From NCBI GenBank assembly GCA_017856235.1, contig JAFMFH010000007.1, forward strand, positions 1 to 43,403: a stretch of DNA of 43,403 bases, read 5' to 3'. The translations under genes and the position numbers were made by a program. This DNA comes from Flavobacteriaceae bacterium. Its GTDB lineage: Bacteria > Bacteroidota > Bacteroidia > Flavobacteriales > Flavobacteriaceae. The notes beneath the pieces were generated by a model, which had not been told where the DNA came from, did not search any database, and was given only the letters and a program-made list of their open reading frames with translations. This document shows, one piece after another, positions 36,129-43,403 of the stretch (within the stretch, counting starts at the first letter, position 1; each line of letters starts with the position of its first letter).

Positions 36129-36919
36129 GGTTTAGATATTTTTTAAATCAGCCTTTTTTTAAAAAAATTATAATAATCAATATTATTGTTTTTTTATTTC
36201 CACTTGTTTTAAATACATTTTTATTTCTATTCAATTTAAAACAATTTAGCCCTATCAATTACTTTGATCTTCACCCAGGAATAGGAGATATTATTAGAAG
36301 TCCTTGGACACTAATATCATATTCTTTTTTTCACATTGATTTTTTTCACATATTTTGGAATATGTTGATTCTTTATGTTGTTTGTAAACAGTTTTTAAAT
36401 TTTCTAACAAATAAAAAATTAATAGAAATATATTTTTATGGTGCACTTATGGGAGGTCTATTCTTTGTGATTTCATATAATATTTTCCCAGTATTTAAAA
36501 ATGCTTTTTCACCTTTGATAGGATCATCAGCTTCTGTTTATGCTGTACTTATTTTTGCTTGTTCATATATGCCAAACACTAGAGTGAACCTCATTTTTTT
36601 TGATATTAAATTGAAATATTTAGGTCTTTTCTATGTTTTATTGAGTTTAATTCAAATACCCTTTAGTAATGCTGGTGGAAATATTGCACATTTGGGTGGT
36701 GCTTTTTATGGTTTTTACTATGCAAAAAACTTTAATTTAGCAAACTCACCATTTGACTTCATCTTTAGCTTTGTAAATAACTTTAAGTCTAAACCAAAAG
36801 AAAATCGAGATAATCAAAAAAAGATTGACAATATATTAGACAAAATAAGTAAATCTGGATACGAAAGTTTAAGTAAGAGTGAGAAGGATTTTTTATTTAA
36901 AAATTCTAATGATGATTAA
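36119..36919 (+). CDS. Second rhomboid-family protease with a C-terminal cytoplasmic tail
   Basis: 266 residues. The catalytic Ser137 sits in IGSSASVYAV, a GxSx variant with Ala for the usual Gly after Ser, and His191 is in IAHLGGAFYG. FFHIDFFHIFWNMLILYVV matches helix 2. A conserved cytoplasmic end (about 228-266, ILDKISKSGYESLSKSEKDF), a DUF6576-type motif, is absent from the first rhomboid. The pair looks like an old duplication, as sequence similarity outside motifs is low. The stop overlaps lepB on the other strand. Confidence 0.9.
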   Translation: MELGFRYFLNQPFFKKIIIINIIVFLFPLVLNTFLFLFNLKQFSPINYFDLHPGIGDIIRSPWTLISYSFFHIDFFHIFWNMLILYVVCKQFLNFLTNKKLIEIYFYGALMGGLFFVISYNIFPVFKNAFSPLIGSSASVYAVLIFACSYMPNTRVNLIFFDIKLKYLGLFYVLLSLIQIPFSNAGGNIAHLGGAFYGFYYAKNFNLANSPFDFIFSFVNNFKSKPKENRDNQKKIDNILDKISKSGYESLSKSEKDFLFKNSNDD

Positions 36920-38607
36920 ATTTTAGATTTTTTTCTTTTGATAAAAACATATAGTTGCCATAAGAATATGAATACTATAAAATGAGGTAGATAAGATCTT
37001 GGTTCTCCATCTAGTCCAATAGTTGTAAATATTCGATCCCATCTAAATTTCCAGTTTTGAATCCCATTAAATAGTCCATCAATGCTCATCCAAATAAAAA
37101 CTGGTTTACCTAAAACATGATCAAAAGGAACAAAACCCCATACTCTTGAATCTTCTGAGTTATATCTATTGTCTCCCATCATCCAATAATAATCTTGTTT
37201 AAATGTGTAAGAGTCTTGTTCTTCGCTGTTTATAATAATTCTGCCATTTGAGATCTCAATATCATTAAATTCATAGTCTTTTATTATTTTTTTATAAAGT
37301 GGGAGGTTATCTAAACTTAGATCAATTTGGTCTCCTTTTTTTGGAATATAAATTGGGCCTAGATAGTCGTTATTCCATTTAAAATTGTTGTTATTAGGAA
37401 AGAAATTTAAATTGGATACACCTTTACTCTGAGTAACTCTGTAAATAGTATCAAACAAATTAGAATTTTCAATTTTAAAAGCATCTTCATATGTTAAACT
37501 AATCTCTCTTGTACTATCGATTAATTCACTAATAGTTATATTGTTATCCCTAATAATACTGAGGGGTATTCCAGAGTCATCTGTATATACTAAATATTCA
37601 TTATCATTAGTGTTGGAGATACTTAGTATATAATTTGATATTTCTTCATATGATCTTGGAGTTAAATTTTTAATAATAAATTTTCTAATAAAACCCTCAA
37701 TTCCTATTTCTTTTAGTTTGTTTGATGAAACTCCTTTTTCAGACCTTATATTATAGGTAAAAATCGGTTTAGCTCTATCCGGTAAGACATTTTTTTTACC
37801 ATTTATAAAAATAATTCCATCTTTAATTTCAATTGTATCTCCAGGAATGCCAAGTGCCCTTTTTACGTAATTTGATTTTTTATCTCTTGGCTTAATAACT
37901 CCTTTTTCCTTAACAAAAAACTTTCTAACAGTATCTGCAGGCCAATTAAAAACCACAATGTCATTATTTTTTATTTCTTGAAATCCAGGAATTCTAATAT
38001 ATGGTAATTGAGGACTTTTTAGATATGATCTAGTTTTAATAATAGGTATAGTATCATGAACCATAGGAAGAGTAACAACAGTTGAGGGAACTCTAGCTCC
38101 ATAATGAAACTTGCTTACTAATAAAAAATCACCTACTCTTAAGGTCTTCTCTAACGACCCAGTTGGGATCACAAAAGGTTGAAGAAAATAATTATGTACA
38201 ATTGTTGCTATAACTATAGCAAAAATGAATGAGCCAATGGACCTTTCAAATCCAGAGAAAGAAATCTCTTTAACTAATTTTGTTTTACTACTAACATAGC
38301 TTATATAAAAAAAATAAAATCCAAGAGTTAGTATAACTAGTACTCTATCAATCTTGGAGTTATGATTAAACCTTTTAATAAATTCTACCCAAACTACAGG
38401 TATCATAAGAAGATTAATAACTGGTATAAAAACGAGTAATATCCACCATCTTGGTCTTTGGATTATGTCTAAATGTTTAATGATATTATAGAACGGAATA
38501 ATTGCGTGCCAGCCAGGGACTCCAGCTAGCCTAAATAGCTTTTGAGATCCAGCGAAGATTAACCCATTATAAATCAAGAAAAAATAAATCCACTCTATAA
38601 AACTCAT
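36916..38607 (-). CDS. lepB: Signal peptidase I with N-terminal membrane domain and a large insert
   Basis: 563 residues, about twice the classical size. An N-terminal membrane domain (about 1-105, DUF5684-like, with GVPGWHAIIPFYN) precedes the peptidase. The Ser-Lys dyad is Ser151 in IPTGSLEKTL and Lys249 in YVKRALGIPGD; box E is MMGDNRYNSEDSR (477-489). Between Lys249 and box E lie some 225 residues, most of which are an insert common to Bacteroidota LepB. It removes signal peptides from Sec-exported proteins. It is 1 nt after the DUF5683 gene and ends 4 nt into the convergent rhomboid. Confidence 0.95.
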   Translation of the reverse strand: MSFIEWIYFFLIYNGLIFAGSQKLFRLAGVPGWHAIIPFYNIIKHLDIIQRPRWWILLVFIPVINLLMIPVVWVEFIKRFNHNSKIDRVLVILTLGFYFFYISYVSSKTKLVKEISFSGFERSIGSFIFAIVIATIVHNYFLQPFVIPTGSLEKTLRVGDFLLVSKFHYGARVPSTVVTLPMVHDTIPIIKTRSYLKSPQLPYIRIPGFQEIKNNDIVVFNWPADTVRKFFVKEKGVIKPRDKKSNYVKRALGIPGDTIEIKDGIIFINGKKNVLPDRAKPIFTYNIRSEKGVSSNKLKEIGIEGFIRKFIIKNLTPRSYEEISNYILSISNTNDNEYLVYTDDSGIPLSIIRDNNITISELIDSTREISLTYEDAFKIENSNLFDTIYRVTQSKGVSNLNFFPNNNNFKWNNDYLGPIYIPKKGDQIDLSLDNLPLYKKIIKDYEFNDIEISNGRIIINSEEQDSYTFKQDYYWMMGDNRYNSEDSRVWGFVPFDHVLGKPVFIWMSIDGLFNGIQNWKFRWDRIFTTIGLDGEPRSYLPHFIVFIFLWQLYVFIKRKKSKI

Positions 38608-38608
38608 T

Positions 38609-39166
38609 CTAGTCTATATTAATTTTTAGTTTGATTCCTGCATTTTGAGAAAAATCAAAATAATTACTTTCAATAAATGGTCTAAGAGATAGATCTTCAC
38701 TTACATTGAATTGAAGTAAATGAGCTCCGACATTAGCGTCAATGATATTTAGAACATAAGTGCCTACTAAAAACATAAACGCAAAGTCTTTATATCTTCT
38801 ATGAAATTTCATACCCTCTAATAATTTCTCGTTTTCAGGAATTATATCAATATATTCATCATCAAAATATCCAGCCAGCCTTCTTTTATATGCTGTTCTA
38901 TATTTATTCATTTCTTTTTGATTGTAATTGAAATAGTAAGCTGAAGTTCCCAATCCACCATATATTATTGGAATCATCCAATATCTTCTTGTATAAACTT
39001 GACCCAGTCCTGGCAATACTGAAGAATAAAATGCAGCTTTTGATGGAGTCAAAGGATCATCAATTAATCTTTGTTTTCTTGGGCTTACATAAATGGAATC
39101 TAATTCGGATTGGCAATAAGAATTGAATGAAAATAAAACTAATATTGATAAAAAAAAATTTCTCAA
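38609..39166 (-). CDS. DUF5683 envelope protein
   Basis: 185 residues with a signal peptide (about 1-18, ending FNSYCQS). The domain starts near 40 with PSKAAFYSSVLPGLGQVYTR, has a hydrophobic helix at IPIIYGGLGTSAYYF and a second at FMFLVGTYVLNIIDANVGAH. DUF5683 proteins are common in Bacteroidota next to parAB, with unknown function. It overlaps parB by 4 nt (ATGA) and precedes lepB by 1 nt, so segregation, this protein and the signal peptidase share one transcript. Confidence 0.88.
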   Translation of the reverse strand: MRNFFLSILVLFSFNSYCQSELDSIYVSPRKQRLIDDPLTPSKAAFYSSVLPGLGQVYTRRYWMIPIIYGGLGTSAYYFNYNQKEMNKYRTAYKRRLAGYFDDEYIDIIPENEKLLEGMKFHRRYKDFAFMFLVGTYVLNIIDANVGAHLLQFNVSEDLSLRPFIESNYFDFSQNAGIKLKINID

Positions 39167-40044
39167 TTTGATAATTTTTTTAGAATTGAGTATAAATCAT
39201 TAATACTTTTAAAAGTAGTTGATAATGAAACTTTACCAGATGAATCTTCTTTAAGTTTAACTTTTGAGCCAAATATTTTTTCAAACTTGTTGGTTGCATC
39301 AATATAGATTTTAGAAATATCAGAACTGATATTTGAATTAAGTTTCTTAACATTTAGTTCTCTTACAATTTTTTCAGTTTGTCTTACAGATAAATTTTTT
39401 GATATTATTTGCTCATAAATTTCTAATTGAATTTTTTTATCATCAACATTAATAAGCGCTCTTCCATGTCCCATTGTTAAGAATCTGTCTCTTATTCCTG
39501 ATTGAATGATTGGATCAAGTTTAAGTAATCTTATATAATTAGAAATTGTTGATCGATCTTTGCCAACTATTCTTGAAATAGAATCTATATCAAGCTTATA
39601 TTCATCAACCAATCTTTCATAGCTTAATCCAATCTCAATTGGATCTAGATCAACTCTCTGGACATTTTCAACTAATGACATCTTAAGAATATCAGATTCA
39701 CTTTCAATTCCTCTTATATAGCAAGGAATTGAAGTTAAACCTATCTTCTTTGCTGCTCTATACCTTCTCTCTCCAGATATTATCTCATATTTAGATGAGT
39801 TTATCTTTCTTACAGTTATTGGCTGAATGATTCCAAGGTCTTTTATAGAATTTGAAAGACTATCCAGTTCAGCACTATCGAAATTTGATCTTGGTTGATT
39901 TGGATTAACTTCTATCTTATTAATGTCGATTTCAAATGAATTATTATTACCAAGAGGCTTTAAGCTATTCTCATCATGACTTGAGTTACCCAATAGAGCA
40001 TCAAGGCCTCTTCCTAAAACTCTCTTCTGTTTTTTGTCAGACAT
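39163..40044 (-). CDS. parB: Chromosome-partitioning protein ParB
   Basis: 293 residues. The CTPase/ParB-N domain has NPNQPRSNF, the phosphate motif GERRYRAA (91-98) and ENVQRVDLDPIE (126-137); the parS-binding helix-turn-helix follows (ISRIVGKDRSTISNYIRLLKL, about 158-178); the C-terminus dimerises. It clamps on parS sites near the origin and works with ParA. No canonical parS (TGTTTCACGTGAAACA) was spotted in the window by eye. It overlaps parA by 8 nt. Confidence 0.96.
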   Translation of the reverse strand: MSDKKQKRVLGRGLDALLGNSSHDENSLKPLGNNNSFEIDINKIEVNPNQPRSNFDSAELDSLSNSIKDLGIIQPITVRKINSSKYEIISGERRYRAAKKIGLTSIPCYIRGIESESDILKMSLVENVQRVDLDPIEIGLSYERLVDEYKLDIDSISRIVGKDRSTISNYIRLLKLDPIIQSGIRDRFLTMGHGRALINVDDKKIQLEIYEQIISKNLSVRQTEKIVRELNVKKLNSNISSDISKIYIDATNKFEKIFGSKVKLKEDSSGKVSLSTTFKSINDLYSILKKLSN

Positions 40045-40807
40045 TTACATACTTTTTAATTATTTCATCAGCTAGAGAAAGATAGTTTTTCGTCCCCTTA
40101 GAAGTTACATCGTAAGTTATAATATCTTTTCCAAAACCAGGTGCTTCTCCTAGTTTAATATTCCTTTGAATAATTGTTTTAAATACTATATCTCCAAAAT
40201 GTTTTTTTACCTCATCAACAACTTGATTTGAAAGTCTTAATCGTGAATCATACATAGTCAAAAGAATTCCTTCGATATCTAGATCTTGATTGTGTATTTT
40301 TTGTACGCTTTTAATAGTATTTAGAAGCTTACCTAAACCTTCAAGGGCAAAATACTCACATTGAATTGGAATTAATACTGAATCTGAACAAGTTAAAGCA
40401 TTAAGTGTAATTAATCCAAGTGAAGGAGCACAATCAATCAAAATAAAATCATAATCAGCTTTTATGATTTCAATCTGCTCTTTTAGTTTATATTCTCTAT
40501 TCTCAATATCAACCAATTCTATTTCAACACCAACTAGATCAATACTTGATTGAATTATATCAAGATTAGGAGATTCAGTTTTTTTTATTAATTCACTTAT
40601 TTTTATAGACTCAGAAAAAACTTGATAGAGGGAATGATCATTATCATTTGGATCAAATCCAAGTCCGGAAGAAGCATTTGCTTGAGGATCTGCATCAATA
40701 ATTAAAACCTTCATTTCAAGAACACCTAAAGAAGCAGCAAGATTGACAGAGGTAGTTGTTTTACCAACTCCACCTTTTTGATTAGCTATTGAAATTATTT
40801 TTGCCAT
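40037..40807 (-). CDS. parA: Chromosome-partitioning ATPase ParA (Soj)
   Basis: 256 residues. Deviant Walker A QKGGVGKTTTSVNLAAS with signature Lys11 and Lys16, Walker B-type VLIIDADPQANASSGLG, and FILIDCAPSLGLITLNAL are all present. The short N-terminus without a DNA-binding domain marks the chromosomal Soj type. It dimerises on DNA with ATP and pulls ParB-parS complexes. It is 3 nt after the ftsB-like gene. Confidence 0.97.
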   Translation of the reverse strand: MAKIISIANQKGGVGKTTTSVNLAASLGVLEMKVLIIDADPQANASSGLGFDPNDNDHSLYQVFSESIKISELIKKTESPNLDIIQSSIDLVGVEIELVDIENREYKLKEQIEIIKADYDFILIDCAPSLGLITLNALTCSDSVLIPIQCEYFALEGLGKLLNTIKSVQKIHNQDLDIEGILLTMYDSRLRLSNQVVDEVKKHFGDIVFKTIIQRNIKLGEAPGFGKDIITYDVTSKGTKNYLSLADEIIKKYVNV

Positions 40808-40810
40808 TAA

Positions 40811-41128
40811 TTATTCATTTTCTGATTTATATTCAATGATAAATATATCCTCATTTTGTTTTTTTAAATTATATTTTTCTCTTCCATAGTGTTCTAGACT
40901 ATCTAAATTTTCAAGTCTTTTGATTAACCCTTGATCTTTGACTATTTCTTCTGTGAGTGCATCTTTTCTCTTTTTTAATTTTTTTATTTCTCTATTTAAT
41001 TCGGCGTGAATGAGTAGTGAATTTGTATCTAGAAAAGTCATCCAGAATATGAATGCAATTAAAATAACTAAATATTTAAAGTAGGTTTTGCCTATTATAG
41101 ATTTTAGTTTCTTTAAAAAATAACTCAT
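40811..41128 (-). CDS. Septum formation initiator, FtsB/DivIC family
   Basis: 105 residues. One membrane helix (about 18-36, YLVILIAFIFWMTFLD) followed by a coiled coil (about 42-75, REIKKLKKRKDALTEEI) and a short end with LEHYGREKYNLKKQNEDIFI, the conserved FtsB/DivIC tail. It bridges FtsL and FtsQ in the divisome. The tight spacing to parA (3 nt) puts division and segregation in one transcript. Confidence 0.9.
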   Translation of the reverse strand: MSYFLKKLKSIIGKTYFKYLVILIAFIFWMTFLDTNSLLIHAELNREIKKLKKRKDALTEEIVKDQGLIKRLENLDSLEHYGREKYNLKKQNEDIFIIEYKSENE

Positions 41129-41133
41129 TGAAT

Positions 41134-42279
41134 CTACTTTGGTAAAATTTTAAAGATACCCTCACCTTCAACGCTAATATAAACATAACCATCAGGACTT
41201 AGGTTCACGTCTCTGACTCTACCTATTCTGGGAAAGAGTTTTTCCCTAATTATTATTCCAGAATTATCAAATTCTAATCTTTCAAGATATCTAAAGCTTA
41301 ATGACCCTATTAATAAAGTATTGTTCCAATCACTATAAATTTCTGAATCTTTAATCATTACCATTCCAGAAGGAGCAATAGATGGGGTCCAATAGTAATA
41401 TGGGTCAGTAACCCCGTCTAAGGTTTTATTTTTAGTTATTTCACTACCGCTATAGTTTATTCCATAAGTTGCTTTTGGCCAGCCATAATTTCTTTCTCTA
41501 ACAGGATCTTCATTATTTTTAGGTTCTTTGATTATATTTATTTCATCTCCACCTCTAGGACCATGCTCATGAATCCATATCTCATCATTGTTAAATCCAT
41601 CTACAATACCTTGAGGGTTTCTATGTCCATAACTCCATACAGCCTTCTTTGTGTTTTCCATATCAAAGAATGGATTGTCATCTGGAATTGAACCATCAAG
41701 ATTCAATCTGTAAATTTTACCTCCATCTAAATTTAGATCTTGTGGGTTAATATCTCTGTTTCCTCTATCACCTATGGTAAAATAAATATGTTGATTCTTT
41801 AATAAAATACTTCCACCAAAATGTCTTTCCTCCTCAGAGTCAGGTGAAGCTTTATAAAGTTGCTTTAGATCAACTAAACTATCTCCATCAAGTTTAGCTG
41901 AAAATAATGAGGTATTTGAACCTTTTTCTGAGTCAGATACACTAGCTGTCAAATAAATTATCTGATTAGAACTAAAGTTTTTATCTACTGCTACATCTAG
42001 TAAACCACCTTGTCTTGAAAATACAATCTCAGGAATACCTTGAATTATCTTTTTCTTTCCATCTACAACGTGATATAAAATTCCTTTCTTATCGGTAACT
42101 AAAAATGATGTTTCATTAGTGAATGCAAGCCCCCATGGAATATCAATTCCATCAACAATTTTAACTAATTCAAATGAGTCTTCTTCAAAATCTTGAATAG
42201 GAGGGAAATTCTCTTGTTGAGAGCAAGCATAAGATATGCTTAAAAATATAATTAAAAATAATAGGCTTGTTTTTTTCAT
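41134..42279 (-). CDS. PQQ-dependent aldose sugar dehydrogenase-like lipoprotein
   Basis: 381 residues. A lipoprotein signal ending ISYAC (Cys19) anchors a six-bladed beta-propeller of the soluble glucose dehydrogenase/YliI family. Motifs: IDGIDIPWGLAF-like opening (VDGIDIPWGLAF), GHRNPQGI, EHGPRGGDEIN and a closing VRDVNLSPDGYVY. The family oxidises aldose sugars using PQQ, but no PQQ synthesis gene is visible, so the cofactor would need to be taken up, or the protein may not be an active dehydrogenase. It is 5 nt upstream of the ftsB-like gene. Confidence 0.9.
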   Translation of the reverse strand: MKKTSLLFLIIFLSISYACSQQENFPPIQDFEEDSFELVKIVDGIDIPWGLAFTNETSFLVTDKKGILYHVVDGKKKIIQGIPEIVFSRQGGLLDVAVDKNFSSNQIIYLTASVSDSEKGSNTSLFSAKLDGDSLVDLKQLYKASPDSEEERHFGGSILLKNQHIYFTIGDRGNRDINPQDLNLDGGKIYRLNLDGSIPDDNPFFDMENTKKAVWSYGHRNPQGIVDGFNNDEIWIHEHGPRGGDEINIIKEPKNNEDPVRERNYGWPKATYGINYSGSEITKNKTLDGVTDPYYYWTPSIAPSGMVMIKDSEIYSDWNNTLLIGSLSFRYLERLEFDNSGIIIREKLFPRIGRVRDVNLSPDGYVYISVEGEGIFKILPK

Positions 42280-42321
42280 AATTCGAATTTAAAATAATTT
42301 AATCACTCGATAAAGTTTTTT

Positions 42322-43389
42322 TTAAATCAAGTCTCTTAAACTTACGTTTTGATAATTTCTTTTTAGATAATCCAATGTTTTTTCCATAAGCTCTCCCATA
42401 GAGTCACATTTTTTAAAGTATTCTTCTTTAGTGAATTTATATATCTCATTCTTTAAATTCTCAACATTTTCTTTTTTACTAATAGTATCTTTTTTCATTA
42501 TATTAATTAAAAGCTTAATTCTTTCATCAGAAATAATTAATCTTCTTGAAATAGTTGATCTTTCCTCAATTTTATACTGAATAATTGAGTCAGTTTTTAA
42601 TTTATCTCTAACTATATCCATCATTGGTTTATTTTCTTTAAAAAATTGTGGTCTATATACTGAGAATCTACCCTCAAAGCATTGTTGATCAAAATCAATA
42701 GCTCTGATTTTATAAATTACTTGATCAAAATCATGAATAGGTATCACCACGTAATTATATGATCTCATATCTCCAAGTAGTCTTATCATACATCTTTCAT
42801 TGAACTTTACATACTCTTTTGCAATTTGAGATTTTTGAAGCTCTGTACATTTTGGTAAATAATCTTGTATGAAAATATCTCCTGGTATTCCGGCTATATG
42901 TTCCTCAATTAAAGATGAGTTATTAACCAAAAAATTCAGGTTTCTGGGTGATAACATATGTTCAAATTCTATTCCATAGACTCTAGAAGCATCTGTTTTT
43001 TTTACATAGAAGTATGTGAAATTATCATTAACTATATTTCTAATTTTTACTCTAAATGGTTTAGAGTTTCCAAATGTACAATAGTCAACAGAATCTATAT
43101 TTAGATAAGGAATTGATGAGGTATTTCCATCAGAATGAAGAAGTGTATATATAATTTTTAAGTTTTTATCTATCTCTTGCCTTTCACTTTCGTTGAAAAT
43201 GAGTCTAACCCATAAAGTATCTTTATTCTTTTTATCATATAGATTTATTGAATCAGAATATCTTAATAAATCATCATATGAAATAACATCTCCCATCCAT
43301 CTGTCATGTTGCTTTAAAAAAAATTTAAGCTCTTCAGAAATAGGATAGAAAGGTTTTTTTTTTGATATTAATTTTTTGTTAATTTTCAT
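42322..43389 (-). CDS. Unrecognised cytoplasmic protein with protein-kinase-like motif order
   Basis: 355 residues, no signal or membrane helix. I do not recognise a named family. In order it has a strand with Lys in TYFYVKKTD (Lys130/131), a Glu-bearing helix GIEFEHML (Glu141/143), a hinge-like IFIQDYLP (172-179), then LLGDMRSYNYVVI (Asp207, Asn212, spaced five as in HRDxxxxN) and KIRAIDFDQ with Asp232 and Asp234, like a DFG strand. That is the layout of protein-kinase-like folds including aminoglycoside phosphotransferases. The match rests on motifs only. N- and C-terminal charged helices flank it. It lies 42 nt before the sugar dehydrogenase gene on the same strand. Promoter sequence is cut by the window edge. 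Confidence 0.85.
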   Translation of the reverse strand: MKINKKLISKKKPFYPISEELKFFLKQHDRWMGDVISYDDLLRYSDSINLYDKKNKDTLWVRLIFNESERQEIDKNLKIIYTLLHSDGNTSSIPYLNIDSVDYCTFGNSKPFRVKIRNIVNDNFTYFYVKKTDASRVYGIEFEHMLSPRNLNFLVNNSSLIEEHIAGIPGDIFIQDYLPKCTELQKSQIAKEYVKFNERCMIRLLGDMRSYNYVVIPIHDFDQVIYKIRAIDFDQQCFEGRFSVYRPQFFKENKPMMDIVRDKLKTDSIIQYKIEERSTISRRLIISDERIKLLINIMKKDTISKKENVENLKNEIYKFTKEEYFKKCDSMGELMEKTLDYLKRNYQNVSLRDLI

Positions 43390-43403
43390 TTATTAAATAT
43401 ACA

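Overview
The window is AT-rich, gene-dense chromosomal DNA from a member of the Bacteroidota, most likely a streamlined, probably marine, member of the Flavobacteriia. Evidence: a SusC/SusD outer-membrane pair, Bacteroidota-type promoters (TTG, 18-19 nt, TAnnTTTG), families characteristic of the group (DUF3810, DUF5683, OstA-like, pRiA4b ORF-3-like, a LepB with a large insert), very short intergenic gaps and many 1-17 nt gene overlaps. There is no RNA gene, insertion sequence, prophage, CRISPR array or integrase. The largest non-coding gap is about 290 nt, upstream of susC.

Layout. (1) 1-5787, minus: a nutrient-uptake locus susC > susD > lipoprotein (cut by the window edge), with a good promoter and two sets of short direct repeats in its leader. 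(2) 6074-8063, minus: an unknown secreted protein and lysA. (3) 8142-9875, plus: sucC and a small heat-shock protein, closed by the only strong intrinsic terminator, which also serves uvrB. (4) 9924-15347, minus: a tightly overlapping five-gene operon tsaC > cca > ctaA > pRiA4b-like > uvrB. (5) 15426-16426, plus: ruvX and def. (6) 16423-21461, minus: TPR protein > popT-like DUF368 > aroE > DUF349 protein, behind a consensus promoter with a perfect 17-bp palindrome. (7) 21552-30194, minus: nrnA > cyclophilin-FKBP lipoprotein > DUF3810 metallopeptidase-like > rel > fur-like > purA > ostA-like. (8) 30283-30705, plus: ndk, behind a promoter so close that its mRNA should be leaderless. (9) 30698-32084, minus: recF > DUF721. 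(10) 32133-36919, plus: membrane TPR protein, ribH, small membrane protein, mutL and two rhomboid proteases. (11) 36916-43389, minus: a gene of unknown family with a protein-kinase-like motif order, then a PQQ-dependent sugar dehydrogenase lipoprotein > ftsB/divIC > parA > parB > DUF5683 > lepB.

Most genes are housekeeping: DNA repair (uvrB, mutL, recF), tRNA maturation (tsaC, cca), stringent response (rel), envelope building (OstA-like, PopT-like, LepB, DUF5683, FtsB), chromosome segregation (parAB) and central metabolism (sucC, purA, ndk, ribH, aroE, lysA, ctaA). No obvious defence or mobile system is present. The most original items are the kinase-like protein at 42322-43389, a Fur paralogue that lost both zinc-binding CxxC pairs, a MutL whose endonuclease motif has decayed, the leaderless-type promoters, and the paired repeats in the susC leader.
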